Notes under the pieces: generated by a model | Told to the model about the DNA's origin: nothing | Seen by the model: only the letters and a program-made list of their open reading frames with translations | Databases searched by the model: none | Program-made: the position numbers and the translations under genes | Origin: UBA1479 sp040221095 | GTDB taxonomy: Bacteria; Pseudomonadota; Alphaproteobacteria; Rhodospirillales; Casp-alpha2 | Assembly: GCA_040221095.1 (NCBI GenBank) | Contig: JAVJVP010000008.1 | Span: 186,001 to 250,000, forward strand | Direction of reading: 5' to 3' | DNA: 64,000 nucleotides | Shown: positions 1 through 8,174 of the stretch, in pieces | Numbering within the stretch: the first letter of the stretch is position 1 | Layout of the letters: the number at the start of each line of letters is the position of its first letter

Positions 1-927
1 CCGCGCAGCACCCGCATGGGCCGGGTCCAGTTCAAGAACCTTCAGGGCGTCCGCCCGCGCCATCTTGGCATCACCGGCCCCCAGGGCAGCGAGCGCCCGG
101 GCATGTAGCGCCGCCAGATACCCCGGCTTGAGCGCGATGGCGCGGCTGTAGTCCTCGATAGCGCTGACGTGGTTGCCGAGGGCACCATGGACCAGCCCCC
201 GGTAATAGAAGTTTTCCGGATCACCGGCGCCCAGATTGACCGCCATGTTCATGTCCGACAGGGCCGCGGGATAATCCTCGAGATAGGCCTGGGTCAGGCC
301 CCGTTCGGTGTAATAGTCCGCTTCGCTGCCCTTCAGGCTGATGGCCTGGGAAAAGTCCTCCAGGGCCCGTTTGTAGCCCCCCTGGGACCGATAGTACTTG
401 CCGCGCAGGATCAGCGCCTCGCGGTTGCGCGGCTGCACCCGCAGCACCTCGTTGAGGTCCAGGATGGCCGTGTCCAGGCGGCCGCTCTGGGCCCGGGTCT
501 TGGCCCGCTCCATGAACGTCGTCATGTCCTGGGGCCGCAACTTGACGGCCTCGGCGTAATCTTCTTCCGCGTCCTTGAACTTGCCGGCGTCGCCATAGGC
601 CGCCCCCCGGTTGACGTGGGCGCGGAAATACTTGGGGCGCAGCCTTATGGCGCGGGAAAAATCGCGGATCGCGGCGTCGATATTGCCCAAGCGCCGATAG
701 GTCGCGCCCCGGTTGTTGTGGACCCGCGCAAGGTCGCCGTCACCCAAGGTGCCCGCGTCGATCGCCTTGGTGAACAGGTCGACCGCCTGCGGCAGACTGC
801 CGGCCTTGGCGGCGGCGACGCCGGCTTCGAAATCCTGGGCCGCCTGGGCCTGGGCGGGGGCCGTCGGCCAACTTACCGCGATCATCAACAACAGGACCGC
901 CGCGAGGCGCACCAAAAGCCTTGTCAT
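1..927 (-). CDS. Secreted TPR-repeat protein (C-terminus beyond window)
   Basis: This reading frame is open over 309 codons without a stop, so the 3' end lies before base 1. It begins at ATG 927-925 with a hydrophobic leader ending in a PAQAQA-type signal peptidase site, so the protein is probably periplasmic. The rest is a tandem series of about seven TPR units, with recurring patterns such as HNNRGATYRRLG, AIRDFSRAIRLRP and AIEDYSRAIALKP. TPR arrays are protein-interaction scaffolds; no catalytic domain is visible in the part seen. It is the first gene of its strand here, and the next gene on that strand (a chemoreceptor) ends 134 bases upstream. The specific role is unknown. Confidence 0.85.
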   Translation of the reverse strand, partial: MTRLLVRLAAVLLLMIAVSWPTAPAQAQAAQDFEAGVAAAKAGSLPQAVDLFTKAIDAGTLGDGDLARVHNNRGATYRRLGNIDAAIRDFSRAIRLRPKYFRAHVNRGAAYGDAGKFKDAEEDYAEAVKLRPQDMTTFMERAKTRAQSGRLDTAILDLNEVLRVQPRNREALILRGKYYRSQGGYKRALEDFSQAISLKGSEADYYTERGLTQAYLEDYPAALSDMNMAVNLGAGDPENFYYRGLVHGALGNHVSAIEDYSRAIALKPGYLAALHARALAALGAGDAKMARADALKVLELDPAHAGAAR

Positions 928-1061
928 TCTCACGTCTCTCCGATCGGCGAAGCCGCCGGTCCGCCGGCAGACGGTCCGGAAGGATGAAATCCAGGGCTGG
1001 ACTTAACAGATGATGCGCCCCCGGCGCAATGCGCGAAGGCGATGGAACAGGCGGGGCGCCC

Positions 1062-2495
1062 TCAGATCTTGTAGCTCAGGCGCAAACCGCCCCAATGCCG
1101 CCCGCGCACGGTGATCGGCGCCGACAGATCCTTCATCAGGACGAAGTTGCCCCCGCCCATGTCGCGGCGGTAGGTCTGCAGGAAGAAGGGCCGCGTGTTC
1201 TGGCCCGCGCGCAAGCCCGTGCGGTCGTTGAACAGGCGCCGGTTGCGGCAGTTCCCGTTGTTCCACACGGGGTCGTCGCCCTGGGGTTGTGAAAACTTGT
1301 TGTTATGAGTCGGCAGGAACCCGTTGCGGTCAACGGCGGCACAGAACACGACCTTGTCATCGAAAGTCAGCATGGGTTCCTGAAGGTCGGGCAGCAGACG
1401 GTCGGTCAATGTGACGAAAGGCGTCATGCATTGTTCCGGATTGGTGCCGGGGATCGGATCGTAGTTTTCCGAGAACAGGGCCTCTTCCGTGATCTCGCCG
1501 GCGTCGAGCGCGGCCTCGAAACGGCGGGCGATCTCGTTGGCCCGAGACTGAACTTCACGGATGAACCGGCTGTCCGAGGTTTCAAGCCCGGCCTGGTTGA
1601 TCTGGCCGATCATGCCTTCGCCGCGTTCCAGCAGGGAACTGACGCGCTTTTCGGCGGTTTGCAGTTTTTCGCCAGTTTCCTTGAAGCTGGAAACCAGGCG
1701 TTCCATCTCGTTGATGAAACCGTTGCACTGATCGCGCGACGACGACGACGCACCGACGATATCCGCGATCTGGCTCTCCATGGTGCCGATGGATTGCCCG
1801 ATGCCGTCGACGGCGCTGTTGATCTGGCCGACGCCGGCGTTCACTTCCTCGGCCATGCCGATGGTCTTCTGGCTGGTGTTCATCAGGCCGGACACGTTCG
1901 ATGCCAGTTCGGCAACCGCCTCGTCGATGGCGCCGGTCGCCTTGCCGGTCTGATTGGCCAGCGCCTTGACCTCTCCCGCGACGACGGCAAATCCCTTGCC
2001 CGCCTCGCCGGCACGGGCCGCCTCGATCGTGGCGTTGAGGGCCAGAAGATTGGTCTGCTTGGAAACCGCCTCGATATCCTGGGTAATCTTGGTCACACCG
2101 GACAAGGAATTTTCCAGCACCCCCAGGGACTGTTCGATATTGGTCACGGATGAGACCAGGGCCGCAATGCGCGACACGGCGCCGGTCACCTGTTCGCGGG
2201 ACGTGTTCATCACCGAACCGGCTTCCTGGGCCGCCCGCGATGTATCACTCCCGGCCGTATCGATCCGATTGAAGGCGTCGATCAGTTCCTGCGCCTTCTC
2301 TCGCATCTGATCGACCATGTCCGTCTGCCGCTGGAAGTGACTGGCGATGGATTCCACGTCGCCGGCCACGTCGGCCAGTTCCAGGCTCAAATCCTCGACC
2401 CGCTTCAGGATTTCGTTGGCGAAATTGTTGTAGTCGATCTGCGGAACTGCGGACGGCGTGGTATCAGCCTCCGTCCCGCCTTGGACATCGGACAT
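1062..2495 (-). CDS. Soluble methyl-accepting chemotaxis protein with C-terminal sensory region
   Basis: A 477-residue chemoreceptor starting at ATG 2495, preceded by GGGGAGGTG; an upstream in-frame ATG at 2564 has no such site. Residues from about 40 to 300 are coiled coil, including the conserved signalling tip with TNLLALNATIEAARAGE and GKGFAVVAGEVKALA, which contacts CheA/CheW. There is no transmembrane segment, so it should be cytoplasmic or cluster-bound. The last roughly 140 residues form a separate domain ending in HWGGLRLSY, with FCAAVDRNGFLPTHN; this resembles the Cache/PAS-like sensor placed C-terminally in several alphaproteobacterial receptors. The ligand is unknown. No che genes are adjacent. 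Confidence 0.9.
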   Translation of the reverse strand: MSDVQGGTEADTTPSAVPQIDYNNFANEILKRVEDLSLELADVAGDVESIASHFQRQTDMVDQMREKAQELIDAFNRIDTAGSDTSRAAQEAGSVMNTSREQVTGAVSRIAALVSSVTNIEQSLGVLENSLSGVTKITQDIEAVSKQTNLLALNATIEAARAGEAGKGFAVVAGEVKALANQTGKATGAIDEAVAELASNVSGLMNTSQKTIGMAEEVNAGVGQINSAVDGIGQSIGTMESQIADIVGASSSSRDQCNGFINEMERLVSSFKETGEKLQTAEKRVSSLLERGEGMIGQINQAGLETSDSRFIREVQSRANEIARRFEAALDAGEITEEALFSENYDPIPGTNPEQCMTPFVTLTDRLLPDLQEPMLTFDDKVVFCAAVDRNGFLPTHNNKFSQPQGDDPVWNNGNCRNRRLFNDRTGLRAGQNTRPFFLQTYRRDMGGGNFVLMKDLSAPITVRGRHWGGLRLSYKI

Positions 2496-2642
2496 GTGCA
2501 CCTCCCCATGCATACTTGCCACTCTTGCCGGCGGCCTGCAAAGAACCGGGAAAAAGGGTGCCACGATCTTCTTCGCGCGCCAAGTCCCTGCCTTATATTT
2601 TACATGAAAGACGGCTTATTTCACGGATGTATTGTTATGAAT

Positions 2643-4406
2643 TCACAGCCAGTGGCGGCGGATATAGGCAGCCAGGACTTTGACCGCGCCGGTCCAATCG
2701 CCGGCGGCCGGCTGACGGAACAGATGCATCGTCGGATACCAGGGCGTGTCGCGCCGATCGAGCAGCCAACGCCATTCCGGCACCTGGGGCAGCAGCATCG
2801 CCACGGGCCGCCCCAGCGCCCCCGCCAGATGGCCGACGGCGGTGTCGCAGGTCACGACAAGATCAAGACATTCGACCAGCGCCGCCGTCGCGGCGAAGTC
2901 GTCCAGATCCGCCGTCATGTCGACGACGGTATCAGCCCCATGGGCGGCCAGATCCGTGCCGCCGTCCTTCTGCAGCGCGACGAAGGTCGCCCCCGGCAGT
3001 TCCAGCAAAGGCAGCAGCGGCGCCAGGCCGGGGCTGCGCAACCGGTCGCGGGGATGATCCGGACTGCCCTTCCAGACAATGCCGATGCGCGGCCCCGCAA
3101 CCTTGTCCAGACGGCGCCGCCAGGCGGCGCAATCCCGCTCGGGCGCCCGCAGATAGGGCACATCGGCGGGAATCGTCGCGAGGTCCGTCGCGAAGACGCC
3201 CGGCAGCGACATCAGGGGAATCTGAAAATCATGGCTGGGCGGCCTGCCGCTCCCCTGCGCGACCACCTGAACGAATCCGTCCAGGGAGGCCATCAGCCGC
3301 ACCAGGGCGGCCGGGCATTCCAGGGTGACATGCTGGCCGGCCGCCGCCAGCAGGGCGGCGTATCGGGCAAACTGGATCGTGTCGCCCAGGCCCTGTTCTG
3401 CCCGCACCAGGACCGTCGCCCCGGCGGCACCTCCGGCGGTCCAGCGCGGCTTTTGCCCGGCCCGGTTCTGTCCCTTGAAGCGGGCCGTGCGCCAGCGCGC
3501 CTCATAGGCTGGCCAGCCGTCCGTGAACCGGCCCAGCAGCAACAGGGTCATGGCCCGGTTGCGCTGGCATTCCGCATCATCCGGATCGAGCGCCAGGGCG
3601 CGGTCGTAGGATGCCAGCGCATCGTCGAAGCGCCCCAGTTCATGGAGCGCCACACCCCTGTTGGCGTGCAGGGCGGCAACGCCGGGTGCCGCTCCCAGGC
3701 CGGCGTCGTAATGCACCAGGGCGGCGGTCAGATCGAGGCGTTCACGCAGGATGTTGCCGAGATTGCAATGAGCCTCGGCCATGCCGGGGTGGGCGCGGAT
3801 GGCCTGGCGATAACACTCCATGGCCGCATCCTCCTCCTCCCGTGCCTGATGCAGTTGGCCCAGGGCTTGATGGGCGTCGGCCAGATTGGAGTCGAGCGCC
3901 GCCGCGCGCCGGAAGCAGGCTTCCGCACCGGCCGCCGCCGACGCGCCGCCGCATTGCAAGGCCAGACCCAGATTGAGGTGGGCCGGCGCCAGATTGGGGT
4001 CGAGTTCCAGGGCCAGCCGCGCCCGCGACCGGGCGGCATCGAAATCCCCGGCGGTCACCAGAGCCGCCGCCATGTCCGAATGGACAGCTGCGTCTTTCGG
4101 GGTCAGGGCCACCGCCCCGCGATAGGCCTCAACAGCCTCGGTGGCCTGTCCCAGGGCCATCAGCACACGGCCCAGGTTGGCGTGATACATGGCTGCACGG
4201 GAATCCAGGGCGATGGCGCGGCGGATATGATCCGCCGCCGCCCCGGGATCGCCCTTTTGGTATTGAACCACCCCCAACAGGTGCAGGGCATCCGCGTGAT
4301 CGGGATGATCGGCGAGAACCGCGCGGTAGGCCTTTTCGGCGGCCCCCAGGTCGCCCGCCTGATGGCGGGTGATCGCCCGCGCCAGATGGTCCAGCGCTTC
4401 AGCCAT
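2643..4406 (-). CDS. TPR-repeat glycosyltransferase-like protein
   Basis: A 587-residue protein. The first ~330 residues are tandem TPR units (for example HANLGRVLMALG, HCNLGNILRERL, DDALASYDRALALDP). The rest is a Rossmann-type region resembling GT9/GT41-type C-terminal domains: RAEQGLGDTIQFARYAALL, GIVWKGSP and DLVVTCDTAVGHLAGALG. Such proteins are usually predicted to glycosylate proteins or envelope sugars; the substrate cannot be read here. The start ATG at 4406 overlaps the end of the upstream cobC-like gene by 8 bases (ATGGCTGA), implying translational coupling. A longer in-frame extension to 4631 lies wholly inside cobC and is rejected. Confidence 0.85.
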   Translation of the reverse strand: MAEALDHLARAITRHQAGDLGAAEKAYRAVLADHPDHADALHLLGVVQYQKGDPGAAADHIRRAIALDSRAAMYHANLGRVLMALGQATEAVEAYRGAVALTPKDAAVHSDMAAALVTAGDFDAARSRARLALELDPNLAPAHLNLGLALQCGGASAAAGAEACFRRAAALDSNLADAHQALGQLHQAREEEDAAMECYRQAIRAHPGMAEAHCNLGNILRERLDLTAALVHYDAGLGAAPGVAALHANRGVALHELGRFDDALASYDRALALDPDDAECQRNRAMTLLLLGRFTDGWPAYEARWRTARFKGQNRAGQKPRWTAGGAAGATVLVRAEQGLGDTIQFARYAALLAAAGQHVTLECPAALVRLMASLDGFVQVVAQGSGRPPSHDFQIPLMSLPGVFATDLATIPADVPYLRAPERDCAAWRRRLDKVAGPRIGIVWKGSPDHPRDRLRSPGLAPLLPLLELPGATFVALQKDGGTDLAAHGADTVVDMTADLDDFAATAALVECLDLVVTCDTAVGHLAGALGRPVAMLLPQVPEWRWLLDRRDTPWYPTMHLFRQPAAGDWTGAVKVLAAYIRRHWL

Positions 4407-5439
4407 GGCGGCGCCGGGTCGGGGTAGTGCCGGTAAAAACCGTAAGCGCCCTTTCCAGTCGGCCCCAATGCTCTTCCGGCCCAGGCAAGCCGAACCGCAG
4501 CCAATGGGGATTGGCCCGAAACCGCCGAACCAGGATGCCCGCTCCCCCCAGATGGTCATACAAGGCCGGGGCATCGGCGCGGTCCGCCAGCACGAACAGG
4601 TCCGTGCCGCCGACGATGCCCAGGCCGGCACCAGTCAGCAAATCCCGCAGGCGGGTCATATGGCCCGTCAGGCGGGTGCGCTCGGCCGCCGCCCAGGCGT
4701 GGTCGGCCAGCGCCCGGGCGCCGATCTCCTGGGCCGGACCGGACACGGCCCAGGGCCCCATATCCACTTCCAGGCGGCGCACCATGCGCGGCGCGGTAAG
4801 AGCAAAACCCAGGCGCAGACCCGCGAGGCCATGGAACTTTCCGAAGGACCGCAGGACGATGACGTTCGTCAGGGGCAAGGCAGGGACAAGGCTGATGTCC
4901 GGGCGGACATCGGCGAAGGCCTCGTCCACGATCAGCCAATGGTCCGCCTCTGCCGCGTCCCGGGCCCAGGTTGCCAGCCGCTCCGGATCGACCGACCGGC
5001 CGTCCGGGTTGTTGGGGTTGACCAGCACCAAGGAACGGTCCGGCGGCGGCAGGTCCGGCACCTCCTCGACCGCCGCTCCCGAGGCATGCCAGGCTGCGCC
5101 GTGTTCGGCGTAGGTCGGGCCCAGGACCGTCATCCGGGAGACGCCCAGCACCCGGGGCAGCGCCTGGATCAGCGCCTGGGTGCCCGGCGCGCAGGCGATC
5201 ACGTCCGGCCCGGCAGCGCCATAGGCATCCGCCGCCGCCGCCTTCAAGGCGTTCAGCCCAGCCGATTGCGGCAGACGCATCCAGCTGTCGGGCGACAGGT
5301 CCAGCAATGGATAAGCCGTCGGGTTGATGCCCGTGGACAGATCGATCCAGCCATCCGGCGGCGAACCGAACCACGCCGTGGCGGCGGCGAGATCGCCACC
5401 GTGACCTTCAGCCCCGAATTTTCCGTCCTGCTGTGACAT
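4399..5439 (-). CDS. cobC: Threonine-phosphate decarboxylase (cobalamin side chain)
   Basis: A 346-residue fold-type I PLP enzyme. Family members decarboxylate L-threonine O-3-phosphate to (R)-1-aminopropan-2-yl phosphate, the linker of the cobalamin nucleotide loop. Visible marks are the N-terminal HGGDL and DLSTGINP stretch typical of CobD/CobC rather than HisC, LVNPNNPDGR, the VDEAFADV segment, and the PLP-lysine region RSFGKFHGLAGLRLG. The start is ATG 5439 with GGGAG upstream; the longer frame to 5505 lacks a convincing site. It is the first gene of a pair with the TPR-glycosyltransferase. No other corrin-ring gene adjoins it, though bluB lies at 51 kb. Confidence 0.88.
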   Translation of the reverse strand: MSQQDGKFGAEGHGGDLAAATAWFGSPPDGWIDLSTGINPTAYPLLDLSPDSWMRLPQSAGLNALKAAAADAYGAAGPDVIACAPGTQALIQALPRVLGVSRMTVLGPTYAEHGAAWHASGAAVEEVPDLPPPDRSLVLVNPNNPDGRSVDPERLATWARDAAEADHWLIVDEAFADVRPDISLVPALPLTNVIVLRSFGKFHGLAGLRLGFALTAPRMVRRLEVDMGPWAVSGPAQEIGARALADHAWAAAERTRLTGHMTRLRDLLTGAGLGIVGGTDLFVLADRADAPALYDHLGGAGILVRRFRANPHWLRFGLPGPEEHWGRLERALTVFTGTTPTRRRHG

Positions 5440-5653
5440 GGATGCTCCCAACCTGCCAGGGCAGTGTACCCCCCAATTCGCCGCGGCCCCATACCGGGCC
5501 GCCACGCAGGATCAGTACCATCGTCCCGGCCATGGACGAAAGCCCCCGGGTGGGCCACATTATCACCCAAATGGGTTGGGACCTTGGCCGTCCGGAGGAC
5601 CTCGCCGATGCCGGCAGGAAAGCCGCCGACCCGGGAGTGGAGGAGAATCGACC

Positions 5654-6283
5654 ATGCGCAGACTAAAGATTATGGGGCTGCTTTCCGCCCTATACCTGAT
5701 CGTCGCCGGATCAGCGGCCCAGGCTGCCGAAGGCGATGTCGTGGGCAAGGTTCTGCGCCTGAAGAGCAGCGCCGTGGCCATGCAGGACGCAATGCCTCGG
5801 CCCCTCACGCCCGGCAGCGACGTTCTCGTCAACGACGTGATCTCCACCGGCGCAGGTGCGCGTCTTGAATTTTCCCTTCGCGACGGGTCGGTCATAACCC
5901 TGGGTGAGCGGGCGACGTTCGCCGTGTCTGATTTCGAGGATACGCCGGCCCGGGAAAGTATCGCCCTGCGTCTGCTCTCGGGCGCGTTCAAGGCCGCATC
6001 CGGATCGATTGCCGCGCGGAACCCGAACGCCATGATCGTCGCCACCAACACGGCGACCATCGGCATCCGCGGCACCACGGTCTGGGGTGGCACGTTGGAC
6101 ACGTCGTTCGAGGTGGCCCTCCTGGACGGCACCGCCGTCACGGTGACCACGCGGGCGGGCACGGTGGAACTGAATGCCGTCGGCCAAGGCACGCGCGTCC
6201 CATCCGCGGACCAGCCGCCGGCCCCGCCCGTCACCTGGGCCCAGACGAAGGTGAGCCGCGCGCTGGCCACGGTCGATTTCTAG
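5654..6283 (+). CDS. FecR-domain secreted protein
   Basis: A 209-residue protein starting at ATG 5654 behind GGAGGAG. A signal peptide of about 24 residues ends in AAQAAEG. The body carries the FecR core: LRLKSSAV, ISTGAGARLEFSLRDGSVITLGE, then NPNAMIVATNTATIGIRGTT and a final strand ending near EVALLDGTAVTV. Classical FecR proteins are membrane-spanning sigma regulators, but this type lacks a transmembrane anti-sigma part. No fecI-like sigma factor or TonB receptor adjoins it. It is therefore probably a periplasmic or exported protein of unknown role. It is divergent from cobC, with 214 bases between the two starts. Confidence 0.85.
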   Translation: MRRLKIMGLLSALYLIVAGSAAQAAEGDVVGKVLRLKSSAVAMQDAMPRPLTPGSDVLVNDVISTGAGARLEFSLRDGSVITLGERATFAVSDFEDTPARESIALRLLSGAFKAASGSIAARNPNAMIVATNTATIGIRGTTVWGGTLDTSFEVALLDGTAVTVTTRAGTVELNAVGQGTRVPSADQPPAPPVTWAQTKVSRALATVDF

Positions 6284-6341
6284 GGCGGTGGACATTTAGC
6301 CCCGGCCTGGGGAAACTGGCGCCCCGCAACCGACCGACAGG

Positions 6342-7532
6342 GTGCCTCTCCTCATGACCAGCGATCCCGCCCGCCTGACCGCCAACTGGCCTTTTCCCAC
6401 CGCCGTGCGTTTCGGCCCCGGACGCCTGAGCGAACTGGGCAAGACGGCGGCGCGCCTGGGGATCAAGCGCCCCTTGGTCGTCACCGACGCGGGCCTTGCG
6501 GCATCCGGCATCATCGCGGCGGCGGGGGCTTCCCTGGCCGAGGCGGGCCTGGACACCCAAGTCTTCTCCCAGGTCAAATCCAACCCCACGGCGGCCAACG
6601 TCGCCGCCGGGGCGGCCGTGTTTCGGGATGGCGGACGTGACGGCATCGTCGCCATCGGTGGCGGATCGGCCATGGACGCGGCCAAGGCCATCGCCCTGCA
6701 AGCCGGTCACGACGGTCCCGCCCTCGACTATGCCGTGGGCGGGCCGCGTTACCGGGAGATCGACGGCACGGCCATCGCACCCCTGATCGCCGTGCCCACC
6801 ACGTCCGGCACGGGGTCGGAAATGGGCTATGCCGCCGTGGTCTCCGATGAAGGCGCGCGGACCAAGCGCATCCTCTATCACGCCGATCTGCTGGCCCGCA
6901 CGGTGATCTGCGACCCGGAACTGGTCATCGGCCTGCCCGCGAACCTGACCGCCTGGACCGGCATGGATGCCGCCGTGCATTGCATCGAGGCCTATTGTGC
7001 GACCACCTACAACCCCCTGTGCGACGGCATCGCCGCCGAGGGCATGCGCCTGATCGCGACCTGGCTGCCGCGCGCCGTCGCCGACGGCGATGATATCGAG
7101 GCGCGGACCCAAATGATGGCCGCCGCCGCCATGGGGGCGGTCGCGTTCAACAAGGGCCTGGGCGCCGTGCATGCGATCTCCCACGCCATCGGCGCGCATA
7201 AGGACAGCCATCACGGCCTGACCAACGCCGTGGTCCTGCCTTACGTCCTGGCTCACAACCGGCCCGCCATCGAGGAACAATGCGCCGTTCTTGCCCGTTG
7301 CATGGGGCTGCCCCGGGCGGATTTCACGGGCCTGATGGACTGGACTCTGGCGATCCGCGACACCTTCCAGATTCCCCACACACTGGACGGCCTGGGCGTC
7401 GACGAGGATGATCTGGAGGCCTTGTCGGAAACCGCCGCCGCCGACGTAACGGCGCGGGAAAACCCGGTTCCCGTGGACGCGGCAGCACTTCGCGGCATCA
7501 TGGCCCGCGCTCTTTCCGGCACCCTGGGATAG
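6342..7532 (+). CDS. Iron-containing alcohol dehydrogenase
   Basis: A 396-residue group III (Fe-ADH) dehydrogenase, about the usual length. It catalyses NAD(P)-dependent alcohol/aldehyde interconversion. Family marks are the GGGSAMDAAKA nucleotide motif, PTTSGTGSE, and the metal-binding pattern (Asp near GMDAAVHCIEAY, then His residues in AISHAIGAHKDSHHG). The substrate is not determined by the sequence. An alternative start lies four codons in (MTSDPAR, 6354). It is followed 10 bases later by the AlkA-type glycosylase, so the two are probably co-transcribed. Confidence 0.92.
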   Translation: MPLLMTSDPARLTANWPFPTAVRFGPGRLSELGKTAARLGIKRPLVVTDAGLAASGIIAAAGASLAEAGLDTQVFSQVKSNPTAANVAAGAAVFRDGGRDGIVAIGGGSAMDAAKAIALQAGHDGPALDYAVGGPRYREIDGTAIAPLIAVPTTSGTGSEMGYAAVVSDEGARTKRILYHADLLARTVICDPELVIGLPANLTAWTGMDAAVHCIEAYCATTYNPLCDGIAAEGMRLIATWLPRAVADGDDIEARTQMMAAAAMGAVAFNKGLGAVHAISHAIGAHKDSHHGLTNAVVLPYVLAHNRPAIEEQCAVLARCMGLPRADFTGLMDWTLAIRDTFQIPHTLDGLGVDEDDLEALSETAAADVTARENPVPVDAAALRGIMARALSGTLG

Positions 7533-7542
7533 GAACACCGCC

Positions 7543-8163
7543 ATGCCCGCCACACCCGGCCTTCTGGAATTGGTCGACCAGTGCGAATACATGGCCCGCG
7601 CCTATGCGGAAGCCGGCGCCCCCCTGCCCCGCCGCCGCCCGGACGGGTTTCCGGCCATCGTCTCCAGCATCATCGGCCAGCAGGTGTCGGCCCATGCCGG
7701 GGCCGCCATCCAACGCCGGGTCGAAGCCGGATTGGGCACGGTGACCGCCGAGGCCGTTCTCGCCAGGACCGACGACGAATTGCGCGCCTTCGGCCTGTCC
7801 CGGCCCAAGGTCAAATACATCCGCGGCGTGGCCGAGGCCGTGACGGCGGGGGATCTTGATTTCGCCGCCCTGCGCCAGGCCCCCGACGACGCGGTGCTGG
7901 AAACCCTGACAGGGCTCAAGGGCATCGGCCAATGGACGGCGGAAATCTACCTGATGTTCGCGCTGGGGCGGCCCGACGTCATGCCGTCAGGCGATCTGGC
8001 GCTGGCCGAATCAGCGGCCCGCCTGATGCGCCTGAACACCCGGCCCAAGCCCAAGGAACTGGCCGTCATCGCCGAACGCTGGCGGCCTTGGCGGTCCACC
8101 GCAGCCTTGATGCTGTGGTACTACTACCGCTTCACCGGCGGTCCCGGCGCGCCGGAGGTCTGA
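7543..8163 (+). CDS. DNA-3-methyladenine glycosylase II (AlkA-type)
   Basis: A 206-residue helix-hairpin-helix GPD-family base-excision enzyme that would remove alkylated purines from DNA. The HhH hairpin is visible as LTGLKGIGQWTAEIYLMF (about residues 122-139), followed by the catalytic aspartate in MPSGDLAL. SIIGQQVSAHAGAAI is the conserved N-terminal helix of the fold. It is shorter than E. coli AlkA (282 residues), lacking that enzyme's N-terminal domain, as is common in alphaproteobacteria. It follows the alcohol dehydrogenase by 10 bases and is convergent with the PilZ-fused chemoreceptor. Confidence 0.92.
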   Translation: MPATPGLLELVDQCEYMARAYAEAGAPLPRRRPDGFPAIVSSIIGQQVSAHAGAAIQRRVEAGLGTVTAEAVLARTDDELRAFGLSRPKVKYIRGVAEAVTAGDLDFAALRQAPDDAVLETLTGLKGIGQWTAEIYLMFALGRPDVMPSGDLALAESAARLMRLNTRPKPKELAVIAERWRPWRSTAALMLWYYYRFTGGPGAPEV

Positions 8164-8174
8164 CCCGCGACACG

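Noticed and set aside
169..987. 272-codon plus-strand frame at the window start
   Set aside because: It is antisense to the TPR gene, whose minus-strand frame is open to the window edge and has a signal peptide and clear repeats.
2337..4427. 696-codon plus-strand frame
   Set aside because: Antisense shadow of the TPR-glycosyltransferase in GC-rich DNA; no domain or start site.
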